Source: Salinirubellus salinus (lineage in GTDB: Archaea; Halobacteriota; Halobacteria; Halobacteriales; Haloarculaceae). Taken from it: 64,000 nt of DNA. Below the pieces are notes generated by a model. The model did no database searches, was not told where the DNA came from, and worked only from the letters and a program-made list of their open reading frames with translations. A program made the position numbers and the translations under genes. How positions within the stretch are numbered: position 1 is the first letter of the stretch; each line of letters starts with the position of its first letter. This document shows positions 1-8,738 of this stretch, in pieces. The stretch is from assembly GCF_025231485.1 (NCBI RefSeq), contig NZ_CP104003.1, positions 1,550,001 to 1,614,000 of the forward strand, given 5' to 3'.

Positions 1-776
1 GCCTCGGCGCCCCCTGGCGAGAACCGGCGGAACTCCTCCATCATCGCCGTGACCACGTCCGTGTCGGTCAGGTTCTCGAGGTCGAACTCGTCCAACTCCT
101 CCTCGTCCGGCGCGGTGAGCGTGAACACGGCCGCCAACAGCCCACCGACGACGGCGGTGACGAGGCCGACGATGGCGAGGCCGTCGAGGAGACTCACGAC
201 GATTCCGGGCCCGAGCGTCGCGGGGACGAACAGCGGCCCGGCGAACGCCTCCAGCAGGATGCCGAGGAAGAGGCCGACGCTCGCGCCGACGCCGAGCCCG
301 ATGGCGAGTGGGTCGCCCGCCCCAACGGCGAGGCCCCCCACGAGCTTCAGTTTCTCCAGCCCCGACAGCCGTGCCCAGAACCGCTGGATGGTGACCTGGA
401 TGTCGCGGTCGACGAGCGCCACGTCGATGCCGTGTTCCTCGGCCGTCTCGACGGCGGCCATCATGTCCGCGCCGGGCTTCACGTCGAAGCGCTCGCCCAT
501 CCGCGACTGGACGTACGAGAGCATCCAGTAGGCGATGAACTGGAAGACCGTGTTCCCCTTCAGCAGGTCGGCGGCGTCGAGGTCGTCTGGGGTGTCACCC
601 TTCAGCTGGCGGAACCGACCCTCGTCGAGTTCGACCGCGACCACGTCCGGTCGCTCCTCGGCGATGACCTCCTCCACCTCGCGGGCGCTCGCCTCGGAGA
701 CGTGTGCAGTGCCGACGACGCGGACGCTGCCGCGTGCTTCGGACGGGTCGGACGCGGACCCGGCGACGTCGCTCAT
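1..776 (-). CDS. TraB/PrgY-family membrane protein (3' end beyond window)
   Basis: The gene starts with ATG at 776 and runs off the left edge, so only the N-terminal 258 or so residues are visible. After a short acidic leader comes a strand-helix pattern with VRVVGTAHVSEAS (about residues 18-30) and VAVELDEGR (about 46-54), the conserved GTAHV and Glu motifs of the TraB/PrgY/GumN family. Roughly residues 145-215 are very hydrophobic with Gly and Ala and look like two or three membrane segments, followed by an acidic linker. Family members are thought to be metal-dependent peptidase-like proteins; bacterial PrgY limits pheromone signalling, but the archaeal role is unknown. It is divergent from the thioesterase at 890. 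The family call is firm; the function is not. Confidence 0.8.
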   Translation of the reverse strand, partial: MSDVAGSASDPSEARGSVRVVGTAHVSEASAREVEEVIAEERPDVVAVELDEGRFRQLKGDTPDDLDAADLLKGNTVFQFIAYWMLSYVQSRMGERFDVKPGADMMAAVETAEEHGIDVALVDRDIQVTIQRFWARLSGLEKLKLVGGLAVGAGDPLAIGLGVGASVGLFLGILLEAFAGPLFVPATLGPGIVVSLLDGLAIVGLVTAVVGGLLAAVFTLTAPDEEELDEFDLENLTDTDVVTAMMEEFRRFSPGGAE

Positions 777-889
777 TACCCGCAGGAAGCGGTCCCTCCC
801 GTTTACAGCTATCGACACGCACACGAGGTGTCACGCGCCTCGGGCCGCGGGTCGGGAACGTTTTGCCACCGCCGGGACACGCTCACGGT

Positions 890-1384
890 ATGTCGAACGC
901 GACGGCCACGCTCGCCACCTCCCGTACCGAGATGACCGAACTCCTCCTCCCCAACGAGACGAACAACCTCGGCCGCGCGCTCGGGGGGACGGTCCTGCAC
1001 TGGATGGACCTCTGTGCCGCGGTGGCGGCGATGCGCTTCTCGGGGCGCCAGTGTGTCACGGCGTCGATGGACCACACCGACTTCCTCTCGCCCATCGACC
1101 TCGGCGAGGTGGTCGAACTCGACGCCTACGTCTTCCGGACCGGACGGACGAGCCTCGACTGTCGGGTCTCGGTCCACGCCGAGGACCCGAAGGGCGGCGA
1201 GACGAACCGGCGCAAGACCACCACCTCGTTCTTCACGTTCGTCGCGCTGGACGACGAGGGACACCCGACGGGGGTGCCGGAACTCGTCTGCGAGACGGAG
1301 ACCGAGGAGGCGCTCCGCGAGAGAGCCATCGAGGAGCAGCGCGAGCAACTGGCGACGGTGGTGGCACGGCTGGAGGACGACTAG
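890..1384 (+). CDS. Acyl-CoA thioesterase, hotdog fold
   Basis: A 164-residue protein. Near the N-terminus it has NNLGRALGGTVLHWMD, which fits the hotdog thioesterase pattern of the YciA/BACH group, where a Gly-Gly turn precedes the hot-dog helix and the Asp of WMD is the expected catalytic residue. ASMDHTDFLSPIDLGEVVEL fits the following strands. It should hydrolyse acyl-CoA to free acid and CoA in the cytoplasm; the preferred chain length cannot be read. I chose ATG 890 because it follows the intergenic gap and begins the conserved region; the longer open frame upstream is Arg-rich and not haloarchaeal in composition. Its stop codon overlaps that of the convergent frameshifted membrane gene. 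Confidence 0.85.
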   Translation: MSNATATLATSRTEMTELLLPNETNNLGRALGGTVLHWMDLCAAVAAMRFSGRQCVTASMDHTDFLSPIDLGEVVELDAYVFRTGRTSLDCRVSVHAEDPKGGETNRRKTTTSFFTFVALDDEGHPTGVPELVCETETEEALRERAIEEQREQLATVVARLEDD

Positions 1385-1993
1385 TCGGGTGGGCCATCGG
1401 CCACCGACAGCCAGCAGGCCACGAACAGCGCCGACAACCCCAGTAGCGGCGGCGTGACGAACGTGAAGACGGGAGCGAGCACGGCCAGCACGGAGTCGCC
1501 GAACCCACCGAGCGGCGCGAGCAGCACCCGGAGGTCGTCCAGGCGGAGCGAGCAGGCGAGCAGGAGGCCCCCGGCGACGGCCCACCCGCGCGCCCGTCCC
1601 TCGAAGTGGTAGACCATCGGGACCAGCGGGTACGCGAGGAACAGCAGGTAGACGGGGAACGACGGGAGGAACGCGAGCAACCCGCCGAGCGTCGCGTAGA
1701 CGCCGACGAGGCGGCCTCGAACCGTCGCCACGTCGGTTCTCGTGTAGAGGGCCGCGACGGGCGGCCCGACGACGAGCGCGGCGCCGGCGGTGAGTGCAGT
1801 CCCCGTGAGGCCGAGGACCGAGAGCGGCCGCCGGACCGTGACGTAGGACGCCTCGGGCGGGAGGCCACCGGGCAGGTCGAAAGCGCTCGGGGCGGCGGGC
1901 GAACGTGAACCCGAGGTACGCGAGGCCGAACAGGAGACTGACGAGGAGGACGGCGCGTGGGCCACGCCGGGGTGTCGACGGGACCCGAGCCAT
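1381..1993 (-). pseudogene. Small membrane protein gene with a frameshift near 1889-1900
   Basis: Two reading frames together make one sensible membrane protein. From ATG 1993 one frame encodes a short basic start and a clean membrane segment, AVLLVSLLFGLAYLGFTFA, then turns Arg/Pro-rich. The next frame picks up at the same place with SAFDLPGGLPPEASYVTV and continues with four or five hydrophobic segments to the stop at 1381. Removing one base from the G/C-rich tract at 1889-1900 would join them into a protein of about 203 residues. I see no domain I recognise. It could be a true pseudogene or a base-calling error in a GC run. An alternative is a shorter protein starting at an internal GTG in the second frame. 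Confidence 0.6.
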
Positions 1994-2075
1994 ACCGCGG
2001 CGTCGGCATTCCCGGCCTTCGCCGTACCGGTCCGGCGGGGCACGGTTTATCCCCACCGCCGACCTCCTGTCGGCC

Positions 2076-2537
2076 ATGAGTCTCGACGTGGACGCGCCCG
2101 AACCGCCGGAGCTCGAACCCGGCGTGGACGCCAACGAGTACGAGGACGCCACCATCGTCGGGGACACCGACTACCGGCGTGAGGAACTCGACGAGTACCT
2201 GCAGGACGGGGCGTGGGAGCGCTCGTTCTACGAGTGGGCCGAGCACACCGACCTCGGCGTCGAGGAGTGGGCCATCGTCACCGACCTCGAACTGGTGCGG
2301 CGCTTCGACTTCTTCTGGGACGACTTCGCCGACCGGGTGGGCTACCACGCCCCCGGCCTCCCCGAGGACTGGAAGGAGCGTGACCTCCACCCCGACCTCT
2401 CCTCGTGGGGACAGGTCTCGGCGATCAACGCGGGCCTGACCGAGCTCGGCCAGGTCGTCTCCGACGTGCTGAAAGAGGAGTACATCGAGTGGGAGTCGGC
2501 CTTCGAGGCGCCGGACGACCTCCCGGAGTTCGAGTAG
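2076..2537 (+). CDS. Conserved acidic haloarchaeal protein, function unknown
   Basis: A 153-residue, very acidic soluble protein with no signal peptide, membrane segment or metal motif. It is rich in aromatic residues (repeated WxxxFY and FDFFWDDF-type stretches), which suggests a compact helical fold. ATG 2076 is a natural start about 35 bases after a T-rich stretch (CGGTTTATCCCC at 2043-2054) that can serve as the TATA box. Composition and codon use match the neighbours, so I take it as a real gene. I do not recognise the family. It is followed by a 28-bp direct repeat and hairpin region. Confidence 0.7.
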   Translation: MSLDVDAPEPPELEPGVDANEYEDATIVGDTDYRREELDEYLQDGAWERSFYEWAEHTDLGVEEWAIVTDLELVRRFDFFWDDFADRVGYHAPGLPEDWKERDLHPDLSSWGQVSAINAGLTELGQVVSDVLKEEYIEWESAFEAPDDLPEFE

Positions 2538-2540
2538 GGC

Positions 2541-2645
2541 GAGGACCCGAGTGTGCGAAGCGAACGAGGGTCCTCGAGATCGTGAGCGGGAGCGACCGGA
2601 GGGAGCGACACGCGAGGCGAGTGTGCGAAGCGAACGAGGGTCCTC
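2541..2645. repeat. Pair of 28-bp direct repeats with inverted arms
   Basis: An identical 28-base sequence occurs at 2548-2575 and 2618-2645, 70 bases apart. The first copy is preceded by GAGGACCC (2541-2548), which pairs with GGGTCCTC (2568-2575) around a 19-base loop. It lies just after the stop of the gene at 2537, so it may act as a transcript end. It also resembles the GCGAAGCGAACGAG-type dispersed intergenic sequences common in haloarchaeal genomes. Confidence 0.6.
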
Positions 2646-2757
2646 CAGGGTCACCGGCATCCGTCACGGCGTTCGAGACAGTCCCAGTGCCGTGATTGGC
2701 GCGCGCCCACTCGGGATTCTTCAGCGACCGTGGGCTATCCACCTCCAGTGATTCGAC

Positions 2758-3171
2758 GTGTTCGAAACGATACTGGTCGCGGTAGACGGTAGCGAACGGG
2801 CAGAACGAGCCGCGGACCTGGCGGTCGGACTCGGCGCGGAACACGGCGCGACGGTCCACGGCGTCTACGTGGTCGACACGGGCCTGCTCGGTGAGCCGGC
2901 GCTCTCCTCGGCGGAGCTCTCGGTCGACGCCGTCGAGGACTTCGGGCACGAGGTCCTCGATGACGTGGCGTCGACCGCCGCCGAGCGGGACGTGGAGTTC
3001 GTCACCCGCGTCTGCCACGGCATCCCGAAAGAGGAGATACTGGACTACGCCGAGGAGATCGACGCCGATCTCGTCGTGGTCGGCGCGTTCGGCAACAACC
3101 CCGGTCACCGGACCGGGAGCGTCGCCGAGCACGTGGTGAAGAACGCGCCCCGGCGCGTGCTGAAGGTCTGA
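2758..3171 (+). CDS. Universal stress protein, UspA family
   Basis: A 137-residue single-domain Usp. It opens with MFETILVAVDGSERAERAADLAV, the first strand and nucleotide-facing turn of UspA, and ends with the ATP-binding signature as VVGAFGNNPGHRTGSVAEHVV, followed by the final strand RRVLKV. In ATP-binding members the pattern is G-x2-G-x9-G-S/T. Here the first Gly (VVGAFG) and the GSVAEHV segment are kept, so nucleotide binding is plausible. It starts with GTG at 2758, directly at the conserved first strand. The cellular role is unspecified stress resistance; no operon partner is evident because the next gene follows after 59 bases and is unrelated. Confidence 0.88.
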   Translation: MFETILVAVDGSERAERAADLAVGLGAEHGATVHGVYVVDTGLLGEPALSSAELSVDAVEDFGHEVLDDVASTAAERDVEFVTRVCHGIPKEEILDYAEEIDADLVVVGAFGNNPGHRTGSVAEHVVKNAPRRVLKV

Positions 3172-3230
3172 CCCGGGTGCGGCAGCGAACGCGAGCGTAG
3201 CCTTTTGTCCGGTGGCCGGCAACGTACCGT

Positions 3231-3902
3231 ATGCCGGAACACCCGCTGAAACAGCGGTTCGTCCTCGACACCTCCCTGTTCCTCACCGACGAGATACGCG
3301 AGGACGGAGAGTCGCTGGCCGACGCCCTGGAGCGGTTCCTCGATCTGCTCGCCGAGGCGAAGCTCGAACTCAACATCTCCTGTTACATCCCGCCCTCGGT
3401 GTACGAGGAACTGACCGGGATGCTCGCCGACCGGTCGGTGCCAGAGGCCACCGTCTCGAAGTTGAACACCTGGCTCATCAAGAAGCACCCCGACCGCTAC
3501 GGCGTGACCGTCCCCGCCGACGTGGTCTACGAGTACATCGACGAGATGACCGGTCGTGTCAACCGGGGCCTCCGCGTCTCCGAGCGCGCGGTCCGTCGGG
3601 CGGAGGACTCGATGGCCGACGCCGCCGAGGGAGACGAGAGTCCCATCTCCGCCGTCGACCGGGTGGTCTCCGAGCTGCGCGACGAGTACCGGGACGCGCT
3701 CCGCGGGGGCATCCTCGACTCGCGCGAGGACTTCGACCTGCTGGTGCTGGCCCGCGAACTGGAGGCTGGCGTCGTCACGGAGGACCAGGGCATCGTCGAC
3801 TGGGCCGAGGCGTTCGGCCTGCGGTACATCCGCGGCCGTGACTTTCCGACGCTACTGGACGAGTACCTGAGTGCGAGCGTCGACCGGCGGTATCCGGAGT
3901 GA
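3231..3902 (+). CDS. HARP / PIN_5-family ribonuclease (RNA ligase partner protein)
   Basis: A 223-residue PIN-domain protein. The N-terminal [14 protein letters not shown] carries the first catalytic Asp, followed by a helical insert (about residues 25-120, including [14 protein letters not shown]). The C-terminal part has [34 protein letters not shown] with the remaining acidic PIN residues. This order and length match the UPF0278/PIN_5 family, annotated either as RNA ligase partner protein or as HARP, homologs of the Aquifex protein-only RNase P, which trims the 5' leader of pre-tRNA. Work on Haloferax volcanii HARP showed it is not the main RNase P there. No RNA ligase gene is adjacent. 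The family is clear; the in vivo substrate is open. Confidence 0.88.
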   Translation: MPEHPLKQRFVLDTSLFLTDEIREDGESLADALERFLDLLAEAKLELNISCYIPPSVYEELTGMLADRSVPEATVSKLNTWLIKKHPDRYGVTVPADVVYEYIDEMTGRVNRGLRVSERAVRRAEDSMADAAEGDESPISAVDRVVSELRDEYRDALRGGILDSREDFDLLVLARELEAGVVTEDQGIVDWAEAFGLRYIRGRDFPTLLDEYLSASVDRRYPE

Positions 3903-3964
3903 TGACTCGGCGGTTGTAGAAACGGGACGAGAGCCCGCGAATGGAACCCGGACGGGAGACGTTT

Positions 3965-4229
3965 TCCACAGCCCGTACGGCACTTCCGGCACCGGCCGTT
4001 CGTACTGCGCCGGGTTCTCGAACGCCCCTCACGCGGCGTCCGGTACTTCGCCTTCTCGCCAGTCCGTCGCGACGGACGGGTCCTGGGCTGCTGCGGTTCT
4101 CCTTCGGAGCGTTGACCTCGTCGCCCTGTTACGGGCCCTTCGGTTGTTGCCCCCAACCGGAACCGTACTCCCTTGAAGGGTTTCTTGCTCCGGTCGTCCG
4201 GTGTGTTCTCGCGGCTCCCGCCGCACACC
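3965..4229 (-). ncRNA. Unidentified structured RNA candidate
   Basis: Read on the minus strand this stretch folds into a series of short perfect hairpins. They include GGTGTG/CACACC (4200-4229) enclosing CGGC/GCCG, CCCTTCAAGGG (4170-4180), GTCCGTCGCGACGGAC with a CGCG loop (4062-4077), CTCCGAAGGAG, and GTACG/CGTAC enclosing CGGC/GCCG near 3975-4005. A good promoter-like box (minus-strand CAACGTTTATG, 4248-4258) sits about 26 bases upstream of 4225. I looked for the RNase P CR-I (GAGGAAAGTC) and CR-V elements and for the SRP helix 8 motif and found neither. It is not a tRNA. Base composition is lower in GC than the flanking genes, as is usual for haloarchaeal stable RNAs. Ends are approximate. 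Confidence 0.42.
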
Positions 4230-4247
4230 GTGGTATGTCACGACACA

Positions 4248-4258
4248 TCATAAACGTT
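4248..4258 (-). promoter_or_regulatory. TATA-like promoter for minus-strand RNA candidate
   Basis: Minus strand CAACGTTTATG matches a BRE plus TTTATG box. It lies just past the end of the AMP phosphorylase gene and points into the gap, so it would drive a separate transcript starting near 4225. Confidence 0.45.
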
Positions 4259-4262
4259 GCGC

Positions 4263-5741
4263 CTACAGGTGCTCGACCACCGACTCCCCCGGCGGTCGGA
4301 CCCGGATGGGTTCGCTCCCGACGAGCAGGCCGCGTGCCTCCTCCAGTTTCTCCTCGTGTTCGGCGTAGACGGTGAGCAGCGCGTCGCCCTCGGCCACCTC
4401 CTCCCCGAGCCGCCGCTGGAGTTCGAGGCCCGCGCCGGCGTCGCGGGGCGCACCCGCCCGGCGGGCCACCTCCGAGACGAGGCCGTTGTCGACGTGGCTG
4501 ACGACGCCCGGCCGGCGCGCCTCGAGGGTGTGAGTGTGCTCGCCCGGCGTCAGGTCAGCCAGCGACACGTCCCGGTCGCCCCCCTGGGCCGCGACGATGT
4601 CGCGGAACGCCCGCTCTGCGGCCCCCGACTCGAGCAGTTCGTCCGCGTCCGCGTTGACGCCGCAGGCGTCCAGCAACAGCCCCGCGAGCCGCACGCTCTT
4701 CTGTCGCAGGTCCTCCGGGCCGTCGCCCGACAGCACCGCGAGGACGTCGCGCGCCTCCAGCACCGGCCCGATGCCGCGGCCGATGGGCGCGTTCCCCCGC
4801 GTGATGGCGCAGGTGAGGTGGAGCCCGAGGTGGTCGGCCACCTTCTTGAACTCCTCGGCGAGTTCCCGCGCCTCCTCCAGTGACCCGGTCTTCGCGTCCT
4901 CGCCGTACGGCACGTCGAGGACGACGTGGGTCGACCCGGCCGAGCGCTTCTTCGAGAGGACGCTCGCGACGAGCTGGCCCTGCGGGTCGAGTGAGAGGGG
5001 GTACTCCGCCCGGATGATGCGGTCGTCGGCCGGCGAGAGGTCGACCCCGCCACCCCAGACGAGACAGCCACCCGCCTCGTCGACGATGCGCCGGATGCCG
5101 TCGGCGTCGAACGACACGTTACAGAACACCTCCATCGTGTCCGCGGTGCCGGCGGGCGAGGTGATGGCCCGCGAGGACGTCTTGGGCACCGTCACGCCCG
5201 CGGCGACGACGATGGGGACGAGGACGGGCGTGACGCGGTTGCCCGCCACGCCGCCGATGGAGTGCTTGTCCGCCACCACGTCCGTGTCCCACGAGAGGCG
5301 GTCGCCCGCCCCGGTCATTGCCTCGGTCAGCGCGAGCGTCTCCGCCGAGGAGAACCCGCGGGTGTAGACGGCGGTGACGTACGCCGAGAGTTCGATGTCC
5401 GAGAGCCGGTCCTCCGTGATGTCCTCGGCGATCCGTCGGACCTCGGTGGGTTCGAGTTCGATGCCGTCGAGTTTCTTGCGGACGTACTGGACCGACCGGG
5501 GCCGCGGCGCGAGCGTCACCTCCACCATCCCGTCGAGGTGCCCGACCCGCTCGGTGGCGCCGAGTTCGCCCGGTGGTACCAGTTCCTCTGTCACCTCGAC
5601 GATGCAGACCACCGACCGGCCGTTCCAGCGGACCTGGACGCGGTCCAGCGGGTTGACGCCGAGTTCCCGCGCGTCGGCCGCGTTCAACACGACCGTCGGT
5701 GACCGCGTCACGAGGTCGATCGCCTCCGCGTGGAGTTCCAT
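4263..5741 (-). CDS. AMP phosphorylase (archaeal DeoA-like)
   Basis: A 492-residue protein, the usual length for archaeal AMP phosphorylase (thymidine phosphorylase superfamily). It converts AMP (or CMP/UMP) plus phosphate to the base and ribose-1,5-bisphosphate, feeding the archaeal pentose bisphosphate/RuBisCO III route. An N-terminal domain of about 85 residues precedes the alpha domain, as in archaeal members but not in bacterial DeoA. The phosphate and sugar site is visible as DVVADKHSIGGVAGNRVTP and KTSSRAITSPAGTADTMEV. No RuBisCO or ribose-1,5-bisphosphate isomerase gene lies in the window. ATG 5741 begins directly at the conserved start. It is separated by 28 bases from the upstream P-type ATPase gene on the same strand, so co-transcription is possible. 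Confidence 0.92.
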   Translation of the reverse strand: MELHAEAIDLVTRSPTVVLNAADARELGVNPLDRVQVRWNGRSVVCIVEVTEELVPPGELGATERVGHLDGMVEVTLAPRPRSVQYVRKKLDGIELEPTEVRRIAEDITEDRLSDIELSAYVTAVYTRGFSSAETLALTEAMTGAGDRLSWDTDVVADKHSIGGVAGNRVTPVLVPIVVAAGVTVPKTSSRAITSPAGTADTMEVFCNVSFDADGIRRIVDEAGGCLVWGGGVDLSPADDRIIRAEYPLSLDPQGQLVASVLSKKRSAGSTHVVLDVPYGEDAKTGSLEEARELAEEFKKVADHLGLHLTCAITRGNAPIGRGIGPVLEARDVLAVLSGDGPEDLRQKSVRLAGLLLDACGVNADADELLESGAAERAFRDIVAAQGGDRDVSLADLTPGEHTHTLEARRPGVVSHVDNGLVSEVARRAGAPRDAGAGLELQRRLGEEVAEGDALLTVYAEHEEKLEEARGLLVGSEPIRVRPPGESVVEHL

Positions 5742-5769
5742 ACCCGCTGTCGGGCGTGGGGGTACGTGA

Positions 5770-8394
5770 CTATTGTGCCGCCGTCCCGGTGTCCCGTGCC
5801 CACCGCCGGGACAGCACGGCCGAGGCGACGAAGCCGGGGACGGCGAGCACCAGCGCCCCGCCGATGAGCCCCCAGTCGGCCAGCGAGAGCGGCACCGTCC
5901 CGAACGGCCCCGAGAGCGGCGTGTAGAGCACCGTCAGGTGCAGGAGGAACGAGACGACGACGGCCACCTCGAGCCACCGGTTCGTCCCTGGCAGAGTCCC
6001 GCGCGCCCACCGGACGACGTAGAGTTTCGTGAACTCGAAGACGACGAACGCGGTGAACACCATCGTCACGGCGTACTCGGTGGCGGTGGGCGCCCCGTCC
6101 AGCGTCAGGAACGTCAGGCCGAGGAGGACGACGGTGGTGGTGAGCGCCACACCCCCGCCCACCCGGAGGAGGCCGCCGTCGATGACCCCCTTCTCCGTGT
6201 CCCGCGGCGGCCGCTCCATCACGTCCTCGCTGGCGGGGTCCGCGCCGATGGCGAGCGCCGGGAGGCCGTCTGTCAGGAGGTTGATCCAGAGCAACTGGAC
6301 CGCCGGCAAGATGAGGTAGCCCGCGAGCGACGCCAGCAGGACGAGGAGGACCTCCGCGAGGTTCGCCGAGAGCAGGTAGGCGACGAACTTCCAGACGTTG
6401 TCGAAGATGGTCCGTCCCCGTCGGACCGCGTTGCGGATGGTGGCGTAGTTGTCGTCCAGCAACACCACGTCGCTGGCCTCTCTGGCCACGTCGGTCCCGC
6501 GGATACCCATCCCGATGCCCACGTCGGCCCGGCGGAGCGCGGGCGCGTCGTTCACGCCGTCGCCGGTCATCGCCACCGCGTGGCCGTTCTCCTGCAGCGC
6601 CTCGAGCAATCGCACCTTCCCGCTGGGCGTGACGCGGGCGAACACGTCGACGGACTCGACGCGCTCGGCGAGCGTGGCGTCGTCCATCCCGTCGACCTCG
6701 CTGCCGGTCAGCACCTCGCCGCCGATACCGACCTGTTCGGCGATGGCCGCCGCCGTACCGGGGTGGTCACCGGTTATCATCTTCACCGCCACGCCCGCGT
6801 GCTTGGTGTCCTCGATGGCCTCGGCCACCTCCTCGCGCGGCGGGTCGAGCATCCCCACCAGTCCCAGCAGTGTCAGCGAGGACTCCGGGTTCGCCGGGTC
6901 CGACCCCTCGGCGACGGCCAGCACCCGGAGCGCCCGGTCGGAGAACGCCTCGACCTGTTCGAGGACCCGGTCACGGGTCGCGTCGTCGAGCGGTTCGTCG
7001 CCGTCCGACCCGCGGTAGGCGGTGGCACGGTCGAGCACCGCCCCCGGCCCCCCCTTGACGTAGACGTCCTCGCCGTGGACCGTCGCCATCCGCCGCCGGT
7101 CGGCGTCGAATGGCCGCTCGTCGGTCCGGGGTCGGCGCTCGCGAAGCGCCGCCACGTCCATCCCAACGTCCTCGGCGGCGAGGACGAGGGCGCGCTCGGT
7201 CGGGTCCCCGTCCTCCACGGTCGCGTCGTTGCAGAGCGCGCCGGCCTCGAGGAGGCCCCGGAGGCGCTCGTCCTCGGCCACGTCGTCGAGTTCGAACGTC
7301 TCGTCGGGCACCCACGCCTCGGTCACCCGCATCTCCCCCTCGGTGATGGTGCCCGTCTTGTCGGTACAGACCACGTCGACGGCACCGAGCGCCTCGACCG
7401 CGGGGAGTCGACGGACGAGGGCGTTCTCCGCGGCCATCCGGCGGACGCCGAGCGCGAGGGTGAGCGTCACCACTGCCGGTAACCCCTCCGGGACGGCCGC
7501 CACGGCCAGCGAGACGGCCGTGAGTGCCGCCTGCACCGTGTCGGTCCCGCCGAGGACGAGCAGGGGGAGCACGACCGCCGCGACGACGAACACGCCGACG
7601 GCGAGCCGCCGCCCGAGCTGGTCGAGGTCGGCCTGCAGCGGCGTCTCCTCGTCGGACGACTCGCGCAGCGCGGTGGCGATACCGCCGAGTTCGGTGTCGC
7701 TCCCGGTGGCGACTATCACGGCGCGGGCCCGCCCCCGGGCGACGCTCGTCCCCCGGAAGACGAGGTCGGTCCGGTCGGCCAGCGGCGTCTCCGGGTCGAG
7801 TGGGTCGGTCGACTTCTCGACGGGGACGGACTCGCCGGTCAGCGACGCCTCCTCCGCCGAGAGCGACTCCGCGGTCACGAGGCGGGCGTCCGCGGGGACG
7901 CTGTCGCCAGACTCGAGGACGACCACGTCGCCGGGGACGAGTTCGCGGGCGTCGACCCGTTCGGTCCCGTCGGGGCGACTGACCGTGGCCTCCAGCGCGG
8001 CCATCTCCCGCAGCGCCTCCAGCGCCCGCTCGGCCCGGTAGTCCTGGACGAAACCGAACAGGCCGTTGGCGACGAGGATGCCGGCGATGAGGACGGCGTC
8101 GATGACGTGGCCCGTCGCGGCCGAGAGCGCCGCCGCGACGACGAGGACGAGCACGAGGACGGAGCGGAACTGGTCTGCCAGCACCGAGAGGGCGCTCCGG
8201 CCGTCGGCCGCCGGGAGTTCGTTCGGGCCGTACCGCTCGCGACGCGTCGCCGCCTCCGCGGCCGAGAGGCCGTCCGCGCCGCTGTCGAGTCGGTCGAACG
8301 TCTCCTCGACCGAGAGGGCGTGCCAGTCCGTGCCGGTGCTGGTGCCGGCGTCGGTGGGCTGGTCGTCGGTCGTCGTGGCCGCCGCGTCGCTCAC
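5770..8394 (-). CDS. P2A-type (calcium-type) cation-transporting ATPase
   Basis: An 874-residue P-type ATPase with the full domain order: N-terminal cation ATPase domain (about 24-75), M1-M2, actuator with [11 protein letters not shown] (about 184-194), M3-M4 with AVPEGLPAV (Glu303), phosphorylation Asp345 in CTDKTGT, nucleotide domain with VKGGPGAV, hinge [12 protein letters not shown], and M5-M10. Residues that bind calcium in SERCA are kept: Glu303 in M4, Asn and Glu in M5 (SANLAEV), Asn-x2-Thr-Asp in M6 ([13 protein letters not shown]) and an acidic residue in M8 (VFEFTK). This points to calcium export rather than sodium/potassium. No HMA domain is present. The start is GTG 8394; the Thr-rich first 20 residues are probably disordered. 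Confidence 0.9.
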   Translation of the reverse strand: MSDAAATTTDDQPTDAGTSTGTDWHALSVEETFDRLDSGADGLSAAEAATRRERYGPNELPAADGRSALSVLADQFRSVLVLVLVVAAALSAATGHVIDAVLIAGILVANGLFGFVQDYRAERALEALREMAALEATVSRPDGTERVDARELVPGDVVVLESGDSVPADARLVTAESLSAEEASLTGESVPVEKSTDPLDPETPLADRTDLVFRGTSVARGRARAVIVATGSDTELGGIATALRESSDEETPLQADLDQLGRRLAVGVFVVAAVVLPLLVLGGTDTVQAALTAVSLAVAAVPEGLPAVVTLTLALGVRRMAAENALVRRLPAVEALGAVDVVCTDKTGTITEGEMRVTEAWVPDETFELDDVAEDERLRGLLEAGALCNDATVEDGDPTERALVLAAEDVGMDVAALRERRPRTDERPFDADRRRMATVHGEDVYVKGGPGAVLDRATAYRGSDGDEPLDDATRDRVLEQVEAFSDRALRVLAVAEGSDPANPESSLTLLGLVGMLDPPREEVAEAIEDTKHAGVAVKMITGDHPGTAAAIAEQVGIGGEVLTGSEVDGMDDATLAERVESVDVFARVTPSGKVRLLEALQENGHAVAMTGDGVNDAPALRRADVGIGMGIRGTDVAREASDVVLLDDNYATIRNAVRRGRTIFDNVWKFVAYLLSANLAEVLLVLLASLAGYLILPAVQLLWINLLTDGLPALAIGADPASEDVMERPPRDTEKGVIDGGLLRVGGGVALTTTVVLLGLTFLTLDGAPTATEYAVTMVFTAFVVFEFTKLYVVRWARGTLPGTNRWLEVAVVVSFLLHLTVLYTPLSGPFGTVPLSLADWGLIGGALVLAVPGFVASAVLSRRWARDTGTAAQ

Positions 8395-8493
8395 GGGGAC
8401 AGTCGACGACGGGGGGAGACAAAAACAGGTGGGGCGGTCGGAGGGCTGGACCGGGACAGTGGTCGGTCGACTGGCCGGCGGCTGGACGGCGAC

Positions 8494-8637
8494 CTACTCT
8501 CTCGGGACGGCGATGTTGCGGACCTCGCCGGTACACTCGGGACACTCCCCGCGGTGACCCGAGACGGTGACCCGGTGGCCACAGTCGTGACACTCGTACG
8601 TGGACAGTTCGGGGGTGTAGGGGTCGATTCCGCGCAT
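8494..8637 (-). CDS. Small rubrerythrin-like zinc-ribbon protein
   Basis: A 47-residue protein with two CxxC knuckles, YECHDCGHRV and GECPECTGEVRN, the rubredoxin-like zinc ribbon seen in small haloarchaeal rubrerythrin-like proteins. ATG 8637 lies about 25 bases from a TTTTATCC box, fitting leaderless transcription; a longer frame extends 15 codons upstream across that box and is less likely. It probably binds one zinc or iron. Its role is unknown. Confidence 0.75.
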   Translation of the reverse strand: MRGIDPYTPELSTYECHDCGHRVTVSGHRGECPECTGEVRNIAVPRE

Positions 8638-8660
8638 GTGATAGACAGTCGCAATCGAGC

Positions 8661-8668
8661 GGATAAAA
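8661..8668 (-). promoter_or_regulatory. TATA-like box before zinc-ribbon gene
   Basis: Minus strand TTTTATCC lies about 25-30 bases before ATG 8637. A second A/T-rich box (minus CGAATTATATTC, about 8692-8703) lies further upstream. Confidence 0.5.
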
Positions 8669-8738
8669 CGGTTGTCCTGCAAGCCATACAGAGAATATAA
8701 TTCGTTAATACGCCACCGAGTGGACGTTCGTCAAGAAA

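Larger units (their letters stand above)
3903..4262. other. Non-coding gap with structured-RNA candidate
   Basis: This 360-base gap between the convergent HARP and AMP phosphorylase genes holds no credible protein gene. The open frames are basic (Arg and Thr rich), unlike the acidic neighbours. The left part (3903-3966) may hold the end of the HARP transcript, with a short T run at 3962-3965. The remainder is dense in perfect hairpins and is listed separately as a possible RNA gene. Confidence 0.6.

Noticed and set aside
3903-4262. RNase P RNA or SRP RNA in the gap after HARP
   Set aside because: Neither the GAGGAAAGTC-type CR-I element and its CR-V partner nor the SRP helix 8 motif is present on either strand.
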